NCBI RefSeq assembly: GCF_036231945.1
Contig: NZ_CP109599.1
Span: 6,723,501-6,787,500 of the forward strand
Source of the DNA: Streptomyces sp. NBC_01429
GTDB taxonomy: Bacteria; Actinomycetota; Actinomycetes; Streptomycetales; Streptomycetaceae
Direction: 5' to 3'
DNA length: 64,000 nt
The notes below the pieces were generated by a model. It saw nothing but the letters and a program-made list of their open reading frames with translations. It had not been told where the DNA came from and ran no database searches. The position numbers and the translations under genes were made by a program. Positions 39,150-49,477 of this stretch are shown here, in pieces (the stretch's first letter is position 1; every line of letters begins with the position of its first letter).

Positions 39150-40373
39150 GTGGCGGGAACGCGTGCTCGGCGCCGTACGGAACGGCTCGAACGGCGGCGT
39201 GCGGTCCGCCGCCACGCCATGGCCGTCGTGGTCTCGGTGGTGGTGGCGGCCGGTACGGTCAGCGGGATGATGTCCGCGTCCGGCGGTCCGCCGGAGCGGG
39301 ACACGGCCGGGCCCGAGGTGAGGCGTTCGCCGGGGCCGCTGCCCGCGATCCCGTCGCCCGTCGCCTCCCGGCCGGCGCCGACGGATCCGGCCCCGCCCGT
39401 ACCCTCCCCGGCGCTCTCCTCGGCGTCGGCCCCGGCGCCCGTCGCGCCCGCGCCGCCCCCGGCTCCGTCCCCGTCCCGTACGGCGGCGCCCGCCGCGCGT
39501 ACCGAGCCGGCGGCGGCGCCGCTCTACCGCCACCCCGACTCCCAGGTGCTCGACTGGGTGGCCGGGCACCGCGACGACCCCCGGCGGCCGCTGATCGAGT
39601 CGCGGATCGCGGCGCGGCCCGCCGCCGTCTGGTTCCCCGCGTACAACCCGGGTGCCGTCACCGGCGAGGTCCGCTCCGTGACGGCCGGGGCCGCCGCGGC
39701 CGGTCGGGTGCCCGTGCTGGTGCCGTACGCGATCCCCGACCGGGACTGCGGGGGCGCCTCCCAGGGCGGGGCGCCCGATCTCGACGCGTACGACGACTGG
39801 ATACGGGACTTCGCGGCCGGTCTGGAGGAGGGGCCGGCGATCGTGATCCTCGAACCCGACTCGGTGGCGCTCTCCGACTGTCTGGACGCGCCGGAGCGCG
39901 CCGCGCGGTACGCGTCCCTGGCCCGCGCCGGGCGGACGATCCACGCCGCCGCCCCCGGGGCGAAGGTCTACTTCGACGCGGGCCACTCCGGCTGGCATCC
40001 GGCCGGGAAGCAGGCGGCCCTGCTGCGCGCGGCGGGAGCCGCCGGCAGCGGTGACGGCATCTTCACCAACGTCTCCAACTTCCACCGCACCGCCGACGAG
40101 GCGGACTACGCCCGCCGGGTGCTCGCCGCGCTCGACGGCCCGGCCCGGCTCGGCGCCGTCATCGACACCAGCCGCAACGGCAACGGGGCCCCGCCGGACG
40201 GACAGTGGTGCGATCCGGCGGGCCGGGCGCTCGGGCGGGCCCCGACGACGGAGACGGGCGAGGCGCGGATCGACGCCTACCTCTGGGTGAAGCTGCCGGG
40301 GGAGTCGGACGGCTGCCGGGGCACGGCGGGCTCGTTCACCCCCGAGTACGCCTACCGGCTGGCGAAGGGGTGA
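39150..40373 (+). CDS. Secreted glycoside hydrolase family 6 (endoglucanase/cellobiohydrolase-like)
   Basis: 407 residues. A basic N-terminus and one hydrophobic segment (24-40) form a signal peptide or anchor. A Pro/Ala/Ser linker (about 45-125) follows, then a GH6 catalytic domain. Catalytic acid Asp237 is in VILEPDSVAL, and YFDAGHSGW, TNVSNF, DTSRNGNG, WCDPAGRALG and YLWVKLPGESDG are GH6 hallmarks. It cleaves beta-1,4-glucan with inversion. No carbohydrate-binding module is present. GTG 39150 is supported by a GAGGGGGG site. Confidence 0.88.
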   Translation: MAGTRARRRTERLERRRAVRRHAMAVVVSVVVAAGTVSGMMSASGGPPERDTAGPEVRRSPGPLPAIPSPVASRPAPTDPAPPVPSPALSSASAPAPVAPAPPPAPSPSRTAAPAARTEPAAAPLYRHPDSQVLDWVAGHRDDPRRPLIESRIAARPAAVWFPAYNPGAVTGEVRSVTAGAAAAGRVPVLVPYAIPDRDCGGASQGGAPDLDAYDDWIRDFAAGLEEGPAIVILEPDSVALSDCLDAPERAARYASLARAGRTIHAAAPGAKVYFDAGHSGWHPAGKQAALLRAAGAAGSGDGIFTNVSNFHRTADEADYARRVLAALDGPARLGAVIDTSRNGNGAPPDGQWCDPAGRALGRAPTTETGEARIDAYLWVKLPGESDGCRGTAGSFTPEYAYRLAKG

Positions 40374-40401
40374 GGAGCGGTGCGGGGCAACGGGCGCGCG
40401 G

Positions 40402-41778
40402 TCACTCGTCCTTGTCGTAGGCCGAGGTCCCGGAGTCCAGCAGCGGCGCCTGCTCCTTGAGGTGCGGGGGCGCGAAGGCGCGCAGCACGTGATAGCCGGT
40501 GATCACCACGATCGTGCCGAGGGCGATCCCGCCGATCTCGAAGTTGTCGGTGATCCGCAGGCTCACCCCGCCGACCCCGATGATGATCCCGGCGGCCGTC
40601 GGCACCAGATTGAGCGGATTGCGCAGATCCACCCCGGCGTTGGTCCAGATCTGCGCGCCGAGCAGCCCGATCATGCCGTACAGGATGACGGTGATCCCGC
40701 CGAGCACCCCGCCGGGGATCGCGGCGACGACCGCGCCGAACTTGGGGCAGAGCCCGAAGAGCAGGGCGAAACCGGCGGCGGCCCAGTAGGCGGCGGTCGA
40801 GTAGACGCGGGTGGCGGCCATGACGCCGATGTTCTCGGAGTACGTGGTGTTGGGCGGCCCGCCCACGGCGGTGGAGAGCATCGAGGCGGCGCCGTCGGCG
40901 GCGATCGCCGTGCCCAGCTCGTCGTCGAGGGGGTCGCCGGTCATCTCGCCGACGGCCTTCACATGCCCGGCGTTCTCCGCGATCAGCGCGATGACGACCG
41001 GCAGCGCGACGAGGATCGCGGACCATTCGAAGCTCGGCGCGTGGAAATCGGGCAGCCCGATCCAGTCGGCCCCGCCGACGCCCGACAGATCGAGCCGCCA
41101 GTGGTCCACCGCCTCCGCGCCCCCGGCGGTGGAGTGGATCCGGCCGAAGACGCGGTCGAACAGCCAGGAGACGCCGTACCCGAAGACCAGTCCGAGGAAG
41201 ATCGCGATCCGGGACCAGAAGCCGCGCAGACAGACCACGGCGAGCCCGGTGAAGACCATCACCAGCAGCGCCGTCCACTGGTCCTGCGGCCAGTACGTGG
41301 CGGCCGTCACCGGCGCCAGGTTGAAGCCGATCAGCATGACGACCGCGCCGGTCACCACCGGCGGCATCGCGGCGTGGATGATCCGGGCGCCGAAGCGCCG
41401 GACCGTGAGCCCCACCAGGAAGAGCACGGCGCCGACGACCAGGATCGCGCCGGTGACGGTGGCGCTGTCGCCGCCCGAGGCCCGGATGGCGGCGGCCACG
41501 CCGACGAACGAGAGCGAGCAGCCCAGATAGCTGGGCACCCGGCCCCGGGTCGCCAGCAGGAAGATCACCGTCGCGACGCCGGACATCATGATCGCGAGGT
41601 TGGGATCCAGGCCCATCAGTACCGGCGCGACGAAGGACGCGCCGAACATCGCCACGACGTGCTGTGCGCCGAGCCCCGCCGTACGGGGCCAGGAGAGCCG
41701 CTCGTCGGGGCGCACGACGGCGCCCGGGGCGGGCGTGCGCCCGTCTCCGTGCAGGGTCCAGCGCACGCCGAGATTCAT
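40402..41778 (-). CDS. Uracil/xanthine permease (NCS2 family)
   Basis: 458 residues in ~14 membrane segments. The family-typical IAENAGHVKAVGEM and GGPPNTTYSENIGVMAATRV are present and fit the UraA/uracil group. It would import uracil by proton symport, complementing the pyr operon. MNLGVRW at 41778 is preferred because GTGGAG is six nt upstream; ATG 41799 is an alternative. The + strand gene upstream (GH6) ends 28 bp away. Confidence 0.92.
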   Translation of the reverse strand: MNLGVRWTLHGDGRTPAPGAVVRPDERLSWPRTAGLGAQHVVAMFGASFVAPVLMGLDPNLAIMMSGVATVIFLLATRGRVPSYLGCSLSFVGVAAAIRASGGDSATVTGAILVVGAVLFLVGLTVRRFGARIIHAAMPPVVTGAVVMLIGFNLAPVTAATYWPQDQWTALLVMVFTGLAVVCLRGFWSRIAIFLGLVFGYGVSWLFDRVFGRIHSTAGGAEAVDHWRLDLSGVGGADWIGLPDFHAPSFEWSAILVALPVVIALIAENAGHVKAVGEMTGDPLDDELGTAIAADGAASMLSTAVGGPPNTTYSENIGVMAATRVYSTAAYWAAAGFALLFGLCPKFGAVVAAIPGGVLGGITVILYGMIGLLGAQIWTNAGVDLRNPLNLVPTAAGIIIGVGGVSLRITDNFEIGGIALGTIVVITGYHVLRAFAPPHLKEQAPLLDSGTSAYDKDE

Positions 41779-41846
41779 GAGGGGCTCCACGTCAGTCATG
41801 GCCGAAAAAGATCAGCTCATATTAGTCGCGGTTCGGCCGCGGTCCT

Positions 41847-41882
41847 CCCGGCCGCCGGACACCCTCCGTTCCGGCGGCCGGG
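41847..41882 (-). terminator. Terminator after the MFS gene
   Basis: Perfect 13-bp arms (CCCGGCCGCCGGA and TCCGGCGGCCGGG) flank a 10-nt loop, between the MFS gene end at 41896 and the permease start. Confidence 0.8.
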
Positions 41883-41895
41883 CCGTCCGCCGCGG

Positions 41896-43119
41896 TCAGT
41901 CGCCCGCCGGACTCACTTCCACGCCGCCGCCCGAAGGAGCCTGCGCGCCCGCTGCCTTCGCACGGCCGGGACGCAGCACCCCGGCGCCCGCCACCAGACC
42001 GCAGGCGAGCAGGGTCACCAGCCCGAAGGACGCCACCAGCGAGGTCGCGTCGGCGACCGCGCCGATCGCGGAGGGCGCGATCAGCCCGGAGGTGTACGTG
42101 ATGGTGGCCACGCCCGCGATGGCCTGGCTCGGATTCGGTCCGGAGCGCGCCGCCGCCGCGAAGGCGAGCGGTACGACCGCGGCGACCCCGAGCCCGAGCA
42201 GTCCGAAGCCGCCCATGGCGACCACCGGATGCGGGGCCACGACGACGAGCACCCCGCCGGTAGCCGCCAGCACCCCGCCCGTCCGCACGGTCCGAACGGC
42301 GCCGAACCGGTCGACCACCTTGTCGCCCGCGAGCCGCGCGACGGCCATCATGAGCGCGAAGGCCGTGGTCGAGGCGGCGGCGACGCCCGGCGAGGTGTCC
42401 AGGATGTCCCGGAGATAGACGGCCGACCAGTCCAGGCTCGCGCCCTCGGCGAAGACCGCGCAGAACCCGACGGCGCCGATGATCAGCGCGGACCTCGGCG
42501 GCAGCGCGAACCGGGGCGGCGGCTCCTCGTCGGCCGCGGGGCGCACGTTCAGCACGCCCTGGCAGGCGGCGGCGCCGAGCAGCGTGAGGGTGAGCGCGGC
42601 GAGCAGATGGTGCAGCCGGGCGTCGGCGCCGAGATGCGCCGCGACGGCGCCGGCCGCCGAGCCGATCAGCGCGCCCGCGCTCCACATGCCGTGCAGGCTG
42701 GAGATGATCGACTTGCCGAGCCGGGACTCGGTCTCCAGCCCGATGGCGTTCATCGCCACGTCCGACATGCCCGAGGTGGCGCCGAACACGAACAGCGCCG
42801 CGCACAGCGTGACCAGATTCGGCGCGAGGGACGGCAGGATCAGCGCCAGCGTCCACAGCCCGAGCAGTCCGCGCAGCGCGGTCCTGCCCCCGAAGCGGTG
42901 GCTGATCGCACCCGCCAGCGGCATCGCGGTCACCGAGCCGATCGCGGGGAAGGCGAGCGCGAACCCGAGCTGTCCCGCGCTGAGTCCGGCGTGGTCCTGG
43001 ATCCAGGGGACCCGGGTGGCGAAACTGCCGGTGACCGCGCCGTGCACACAGAAGACGGCGGCGATGGCGATCCTGGCCCGCCGCAACCGCTCTTTGTCGT
43101 AGACCACTTCAGCCGACAT
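41896..43119 (-). CDS. MFS transporter (sugar or drug efflux type)
   Basis: 407 residues with twelve predicted membrane helices and the MFS motifs RVPWIQDHAGLSAGQLGFA and PLAGAISHRFGGR. The C-terminus is an acidic, Gly-rich tail. The divergent ROK protein suggests it exports or imports a sugar-like compound whose level the regulator senses. The substrate cannot be told. Confidence 0.88.
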   Translation of the reverse strand: MSAEVVYDKERLRRARIAIAAVFCVHGAVTGSFATRVPWIQDHAGLSAGQLGFALAFPAIGSVTAMPLAGAISHRFGGRTALRGLLGLWTLALILPSLAPNLVTLCAALFVFGATSGMSDVAMNAIGLETESRLGKSIISSLHGMWSAGALIGSAAGAVAAHLGADARLHHLLAALTLTLLGAAACQGVLNVRPAADEEPPPRFALPPRSALIIGAVGFCAVFAEGASLDWSAVYLRDILDTSPGVAAASTTAFALMMAVARLAGDKVVDRFGAVRTVRTGGVLAATGGVLVVVAPHPVVAMGGFGLLGLGVAAVVPLAFAAAARSGPNPSQAIAGVATITYTSGLIAPSAIGAVADATSLVASFGLVTLLACGLVAGAGVLRPGRAKAAGAQAPSGGGVEVSPAGD

Positions 43120-43170
43120 CTCCGTCTTGTCCCTTCAGGCGGTGCGCCGACCTCCGGCGCCGCAGTAAAC

Positions 43171-43191
43171 TATCAGGAAGCCTGCCTGATA
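43171..43191. promoter_or_regulatory. TATCAGG-N7-CCTGATA inverted repeat, candidate ROK operator
   Basis: Perfect 7-bp arms with a 7-bp spacer lie in the divergent gap between the MFS gene and the ROK regulator. The AT-rich arms stand out in this GC-rich genome. Confidence 0.6.
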
Positions 43192-43261
43192 AATAGGGCG
43201 TCTCATGCGGAGTCCGGCGCCGGTGTCCGCCCGGTCCCCGCCCGTCTGGAAGGATCCCGGC

Positions 43262-44455
43262 ATGGCCGCATCCCCGAGTACCGCCCGGGCCCTCAACGAC
43301 CGGCTGGCCCTCGGACTGCTCCAGCGGGAAGGGCCCCTGACGGCGGGACAGCTCAAGACCCTGACCGGGCTCTCCCGGCCCACCGTCGCCGACCTGGTGG
43401 AGCGGCTCCAGGACTCCGGCCTGGTCAGAGTGGTCGGGGAGACCGGCGACCGGCGCCGTGGGCCCAACGCCCGGCTGTACGGGATCGCCGCGGACCGCGC
43501 CCATCTCGCGGCCCTCGACGTCAGGACCCACAGCGTCTCCGTCGTCGTCGCCGACCTGCTCGGCGCCACCCTCGCCGAGGCCACCGCGCCCATCGGCAGC
43601 GAGACCGCCACGGAGGCCGCCGTCGAACAGGCCGCCGCCCTGCTGGAACGCACGGCGCGCGAGGCCGGCGCCGTACCCCTGCACAGCGTCGGCATCGGCG
43701 CCCCCGGGCTGGTCGACCCGGTCTCCGGCGAACTCCGCGAGACCACCGGGCTGCCCGCCTGGCACCGGCGGCTGGTCGCCGCGCTCCAGGAACGGCTGCC
43801 CGCCACCGTCCTGGTGGAGAACGAGACCAACCTCGCCGCCCTCGCCGAGCAGCGCCTCGGCGCGGCCAAGGGCCAGGACACCTTCGTCCTGCTCTGGCTG
43901 GGCCACGGCGTCGGCGCCGCCGTCGTCCTCGACGGCAGGCTCCGCAAGGGCGCCTCGGGCGGCGCGGGCGAGATCGGCTTCCTGCCCGTGCCCGGCACCA
44001 CGCGGCTGCCCTCGGCGGCCGGCTGCGAGGGCGGCTTCCACTCCCTGGCGGGCTCGGCCGCCGTCGTCGAACTCGCCGCCGGGTACGGCGTGTCGGCCCC
44101 CGCAGGCCCCCAGGAGCCGCCCGCCGCCGCCCTGGTGCGCGCCGCGGTGGCCGACGCGCGGTCCGCGTCCGGGCGGCGGGACGCCGCCGGGGCCTTCCTC
44201 GACGTGCTCGCCGACCGGCTGGCCATCGGCGCGGCGGCGGTCGGCGCGGTCCTCGACCCCGGCCGGATCGTGCTCGCCGGTGAGGTCGGCCACGCGGGCG
44301 GCGAGACGCTGGCCGCCCGCGTCGAGGACCGGCTCGCGCTCATGTCCCCGCTGCGTACGGAGGTCAGGGCCGGGACCCTCGGCGGCGCGGCCGTCCTGCG
44401 CGGCGCGCTGCTCACGGCACGGGAGGCGGCGCAGGACGACCTGTTCACTCCGTGA
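43262..44455 (+). CDS. ROK-family transcriptional regulator
   Basis: 397 residues: an N-terminal MarR-like winged helix (LTAGQLKTLTGLSRPTVADLVERL), then the ROK/sugar-kinase fold. The ATP/sugar site GIGAPGLVDPVSGEL and later glycine-rich stretch are visible. ROK regulators respond to sugars such as GlcNAc or xylose. ATG 43262 is preferred over the upstream 43205 because GGAAGG precedes it by 9 nt. It very likely binds the inverted repeat at 43171-43191 and regulates the MFS gene. Confidence 0.9.
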   Translation: MAASPSTARALNDRLALGLLQREGPLTAGQLKTLTGLSRPTVADLVERLQDSGLVRVVGETGDRRRGPNARLYGIAADRAHLAALDVRTHSVSVVVADLLGATLAEATAPIGSETATEAAVEQAAALLERTAREAGAVPLHSVGIGAPGLVDPVSGELRETTGLPAWHRRLVAALQERLPATVLVENETNLAALAEQRLGAAKGQDTFVLLWLGHGVGAAVVLDGRLRKGASGGAGEIGFLPVPGTTRLPSAAGCEGGFHSLAGSAAVVELAAGYGVSAPAGPQEPPAAALVRAAVADARSASGRRDAAGAFLDVLADRLAIGAAAVGAVLDPGRIVLAGEVGHAGGETLAARVEDRLALMSPLRTEVRAGTLGGAAVLRGALLTAREAAQDDLFTP

Positions 44456-44542
44456 GACGCGCACCTGTCTGTGAGTGACGCCACAGGGCTCACCCGGATG
44501 GCCGACGATCAGGCGTGGCAGACTGGGCGGGTAACAGAAGCA

Positions 44543-44669
44543 GCGCACTCCGGGGTCGGTGTAATTCCGAACCGGCGGTTATAGTCCGCGACCCGTCCGC
44601 AACCAGCGGCCGGTTGACCAGGTGAGATTCCTGGACCGACGGTGAAAGTCCGGATGGGAGGCAGTGCGC
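44543..44669 (+). promoter_or_regulatory. FMN riboswitch (RFN element)
   Basis: The region has the near-invariant RFN blocks GGGGTCGGTGTAATTCC, ACCGGCGGTTATAGTCCGCG, GGTTGACCAGGTGAGATTCC and GGACCGACGGTGAAAGTCCG, then GATGGGAG. The outer P1 stem is GCGCACT (44543-44549) with AGTGCGC (44663-44669). FMN binding would lower expression of the downstream rib genes. A later hairpin CCGGTCC/GGACCGG (44704-44710 with 44716-44722) is a possible expression platform. The rest of 44670-44818 shows no gene. Confidence 0.97.
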
Positions 44670-44818
44670 GGCGGGCCCTCGCGGGCGCGTCGGTGTTCGG
44701 CGACCGGTCCTTGACGGACCGGATGTCCGGCCATGGCGCATCCCCCGTGTGTGTTCCCGCTTCATCTGTCGTCATCGACAGGCCCCGGAGTCCGTGCCCG
44801 AAGAGGCAGGAGGACCCG

Positions 44819-46015
44819 GTGGCCACGGAAGCCGAAGCAGTCACCGACGCGGACGCCATGCGGCGAGCCGTCGTACTGGCCGCGCGCGGACTCGGCTCCA
44901 CCAGCCCCAATCCGGTCGTCGGATGCGTGATCCTCGACGCCGCCGGGCAGCTCGTGGGCGAGGGGTTCCACCGCCGAGCGGGTGGCGCGCACGCCGAGGT
45001 CCACGCCCTGCGCGCGGCCGGCGACCGGGCCAGGGGCGCCACCGCTTACGTCACCCTCGAACCCTGCGCCCACACCGGCAGGACCGGCCCCTGCGCCCGC
45101 GCGCTCATCGACGCGGGCGTCGCCCGGGTCGTGTACGCGGTCGCCGACCCCACTCCACAGGCCCGGGGCGGCGCCGAGACCCTGCGGGCCGCCGGGGTCA
45201 CCGTCGAGCGGGGGCTGCTCGCCGACGAGGCGGAGGACGGCAACGCCGGCTGGCTCACCTCCGTACGGCTCGGCCGCCCCCACGTCACCTGGAAGTACGC
45301 GGCCACCCTCGACGGCCGCAGCGCCGCCGCCGACTCCACCAGCCGCTGGATCACCTCCGCCGAGGCCCGCGCCGACGTCCACCGGCTGCGCGCCGAGGCC
45401 GACGCCGTCGTGGTCGGCTCCGGCACCGCCCGCGCCGACGACCCGCACCTCGCGGCCCGCGCCGCCGGGGCCGACGCGTCCGCCAAGGCCGCCGGGTCCG
45501 ACGAGTCAGGGTCCGACGGGTCCGACGGGTCCGACGGGTCCGACGGGGACACCGTCCAGCCGCTGCGCGTCGTCGTGGACACCGAGGCCACCGCCGTGCG
45601 GCCCGGCGCCCGGGTCCTCGACGACGCCGCGCCCACCCTGATCGCCATCGCCGAGGACGCCGACGCGGGCGCGCTGCCCGAGGTCGTACGGCTGCCGCGG
45701 TCCGACCGGGGCCTGGACATCCCCGCCCTGCTGGCCGCCCTGCACGCGCGCGGGGTGCGCTCCGTACTCCTCGAAGGGGGCCCGGCGCTGGCCGGCTCCT
45801 TCGTCGCGGCCGGAGCGGTCGACAAGGTCGTCGGCTATCTCGCCCCCGCCCTTCTCGGCGCCGGGCCCACCGCCCTGGCCGACGCCGGAATCAGCACGAT
45901 CACCGAGGCGTTGCGCCTGCGGATGACCGAGGCCGTACGGATCGGACCCGACCTGCGGATCACCGCGGTCCCGATCGCTCCCACCGCCGTTCCCACCGCC
46001 CCGAAGGAGCGTTGA
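44819..46015 (+). CDS. ribD: Bifunctional diaminohydroxyphosphoribosylaminopyrimidine deaminase / reductase
   Basis: Second and third steps of riboflavin synthesis. The N-terminal deaminase has the zinc site HAEVHAL and PCAHTGRTGPC; the C-terminal reductase has KYAATLDGRSAA and SRWITS. The 398-residue protein carries a Ser/Gly/Asp stretch near residue 225-242 encoded by 9-bp tandem repeats, probably a surface loop. GTG 44819 has a CAGGAGG site. It lies under the FMN riboswitch. Confidence 0.95.
   Translation: MATEAEAVTDADAMRRAVVLAARGLGSTSPNPVVGCVILDAAGQLVGEGFHRRAGGAHAEVHALRAAGDRARGATAYVTLEPCAHTGRTGPCARALIDAGVARVVYAVADPTPQARGGAETLRAAGVTVERGLLADEAEDGNAGWLTSVRLGRPHVTWKYAATLDGRSAAADSTSRWITSAEARADVHRLRAEADAVVVGSGTARADDPHLAARAAGADASAKAAGSDESGSDGSDGSDGSDGDTVQPLRVVVDTEATAVRPGARVLDDAAPTLIAIAEDADAGALPEVVRLPRSDRGLDIPALLAALHARGVRSVLLEGGPALAGSFVAAGAVDKVVGYLAPALLGAGPTALADAGISTITEALRLRMTEAVRIGPDLRITAVPIAPTAVPTAPKER
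45494..45544 (+). repeat. 9-bp tandem repeat (GGGTCCGAC) within ribD
   Basis: GGGTCCGAC occurs once at 45494-45502 and then four times in tandem (45509-45544), encoding Gly-Ser-Asp units. The repeat keeps frame, so length can vary by 3 residues without breaking ribD. Such repeats are slippage-prone. Confidence 0.9.
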
Positions 46016-46636
46016 GTGTTCACCGGAATCATCGAAGAGCTGGGTGAGGTCACCGCCGTCGAGAACCTCGGCGACGCCTCCCGCTTCCGACTGCGCGGCC
46101 CCCTCGTCACCGAGGGCGCCGGGCACGGGGACTCCATCGCCGTCAACGGCGTCTGTCTCACGGTCGTCGACCACGGGGACGGCGAGTTCACCGCCGATGT
46201 GATGGCCGAGACGCTGAACCGCTCCAGCCTCGGCGCCCTGGAGACCGGCTCCCGGGTCAACCTGGAGCGGCCGATGGCCGTCGGCGGCCGGCTCGGCGGA
46301 CACATCGTCCAGGGCCATGTGGACGGCACCGGCACGGTCGTCGAGCGCACCCCGTCCGAACACTGGGAGATCGTCCGGATCTCGCTGCCCGCCGCCCTGA
46401 GCCGCTACGTCGTGGAGAAGGGCTCGATCACCGTGGACGGCGTCAGCCTCACCGTGGTCGACGCGGGAGCCGACTTCTTCACCATCAGCCTCATCCCCAC
46501 CACCCTCGCGCTGACCACCCTCGGCATCAAGGGACCGGGCGACCCGGTCAACCTCGAAGTCGACGTCATCGCGAAATACGTCGAACGGCTGCTGGCCCCC
46601 GCCCAGCCGGTCCCGGCCGAGGAGCCCGAACGGTGA
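46016..46636 (+). CDS. ribE: Riboflavin synthase (alpha chain)
   Basis: Dismutates two lumazines to riboflavin. The 206 residues form two lumazine-binding repeats (MFTGIIEELGEV, GGHIVQGHVDGTG and the second NLEVDVIAKYVERL). GTG 46016 directly follows the ribD stop, and its stop overlaps ribM. Confidence 0.96.
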   Translation: MFTGIIEELGEVTAVENLGDASRFRLRGPLVTEGAGHGDSIAVNGVCLTVVDHGDGEFTADVMAETLNRSSLGALETGSRVNLERPMAVGGRLGGHIVQGHVDGTGTVVERTPSEHWEIVRISLPAALSRYVVEKGSITVDGVSLTVVDAGADFFTISLIPTTLALTTLGIKGPGDPVNLEVDVIAKYVERLLAPAQPVPAEEPER

Positions 46637-47279
46637 ACACCCTCTCCTGGCTGAACGGTGAGGCCTTCACCGCCTTCGGCCAGCACATCCTGTGGTCCGA
46701 CATGATCGGCAACACCATCGGCCTGGCCGCCCTCGCGCTCGGCTGGCGCCGCTCGATCTGGACCTGGCCCGCCCAGTTCCTCTCCGGCGTCGTCCTGGTC
46801 GGCGCCTACGCCTCCGCCCACCTCAGCGGCGGGATCGGCAAGCAGCTGCTCGTCATGGGCGTGGCCCTGTGGGGCTGGCGCCAGTGGCAGCGCGGCAGGC
46901 AGCAGGCGCAGGACGGCTCCATCGCCGTACGGTTCGCCACCTGGCGCGAGCGCGGTGTGCTCCTCGGCGGGACGGCCGTGGGCACCCTCGCCGTCGGCGG
47001 CCTGTTCGCCGCCGTGCCCGAACTCTCCTGGAACCCCTGGCCCGACGCGTACATCTTCGTCGGCACCCTGGCCGCGATGGTCGCCCAGGCCCGCGGACTC
47101 GTCGAATTCTGGTTCGCCTGGCTGCTCGTCGACGTCGTCGGCGTACCGCTCGCCTTCAGCAGCGGCCTCGCCTTCTCCGGCCTGGTGTACGTGATCTACC
47201 TCGCCCTCGTCCTGTGGGGCATGCGCGACTGGTGGCAGCGCACCCGCGCCGGCGCCCCGTCCCTGGAAGGAGCAGCAGC

Positions 47280-47283
<4 letters not shown>
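46633..47283 (+). CDS. ribM: RibM, PnuC-type flavin transporter
   Basis: 216 residues with about seven membrane segments and the PnuC-family WPAQFLSG and WGWRQWQRG loops. RibM of streptomycetes is a facilitator for riboflavin (and roseoflavin in producers), located within the rib operon as here. Overlaps ribE and ribBA by GTGA/ATGA, so co-translated. Alternative: nicotinamide riboside transporter, but gene context favours flavin. Confidence 0.92.
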
Positions 47284-48578
<1,295 letters not shown>

Positions 48579-48606
48579 CCGACCGACACCACACCCGAGG
48601 AGAGAC

Positions 48607-49119
48607 GTGAGCGGCAAAGGCGCACCCGAGCTGAGCGTGCGGAACTGCGGGGACCTGCGGGTCGCCGTGATCGCGGCGCAGTGGCACGAGAAGATCATGG
48701 ACGGCCTGGTGGACGGCGCCCTGCGCGCCCTGCGCGACCTCGGCATCGACGAACCGACCCTGCTGCGGGTCCCCGGCAGCTTCGAGCTGCCCGTCGTCGC
48801 CAAGGTCCTGGCCGGCCGGGGGTACGACGCGGTCGTGGCCCTCGGTGTCGTCATCCGCGGCGGCACCCCGCACTTCGAGTATGTGTGCCAGGGCGTCACC
48901 CAGGGCCTCACCCAGGTCTCCGTCGACACCGGAGTCCCGATCGGCTTCGGCGTCCTGACCTGCGACACCGAGGAACAGGCCCTCGACCGGGCGGGCCTCG
49001 ACGGCTCGCACGAGGACAAGGGCCACGAGGCGGTCACCGCCGCCGTCGCCACCGCCACCACCCTGCGCACCATCGCGGAACCCTGGCGCCAGCAGGCCGC
49101 GGCGGGCCGCGTAAAGTAG
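48607..49119 (+). CDS. ribH: 6,7-dimethyl-8-ribityllumazine synthase
   Basis: Penultimate riboflavin step; forms icosahedral or pentameric assemblies. The 170 residues have AAQWHEKIMDGLVDGA, VPGSFELPVVAKVLA, ALGVVIRGGTPHFEYVC and the C-terminal KGHEAVTAAVATA. It starts at GTG 48607 with a GAGGAGA site, 28 bp after ribBA, completing the rib operon. Confidence 0.96.
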   Translation: MSGKGAPELSVRNCGDLRVAVIAAQWHEKIMDGLVDGALRALRDLGIDEPTLLRVPGSFELPVVAKVLAGRGYDAVVALGVVIRGGTPHFEYVCQGVTQGLTQVSVDTGVPIGFGVLTCDTEEQALDRAGLDGSHEDKGHEAVTAAVATATTLRTIAEPWRQQAAAGRVK

Positions 49120-49127
49120 GCGCCACC

Positions 49128-49400
49128 ATGCCGAAGAAGACGTTCGAGGAGCTGTTCAGCGAGCTCCAGCAGAAGGCCGCCCACGGCGACCCCGCCACCT
49201 CCCGTACCGCCGAACTGGTCGGAAAAGGTGTGCATGCCATCGGCAAGAAGGTCGTGGAAGAGGCGGCCGAGGTCTGGATGGCCGCCGAGCACGAAGGCAA
49301 GGAAGCCGCCGCCGAGGAGATCTCCCAGCTCCTCTACCACGTCCAGGTGATGATGGTCGCGCGCGGAATCTCCCTTGACGACGTGTACGCCCATCTCTGA
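49128..49400 (+). CDS. hisE: Phosphoribosyl-ATP pyrophosphatase
   Basis: Second step of histidine synthesis, PR-ATP to PR-AMP. The 90-residue all-helical enzyme has the typical KKVVEEAAEVWMAAEHEGKE and EEISQLLYHVQVMMVARG. ATG 49128 lies 8 bp after ribH, so it may be read through from the rib operon. It is separated from the other his genes except hisG. Confidence 0.95.
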   Translation: MPKKTFEELFSELQQKAAHGDPATSRTAELVGKGVHAIGKKVVEEAAEVWMAAEHEGKEAAAEEISQLLYHVQVMMVARGISLDDVYAHL

Positions 49401-49477
49401 GCCTGTACGAGCACGGTTCACCCCCTCCGCACGACACCTCTCCGTACGAAACACTCCGCACGAAGGAAGCCGACCTC

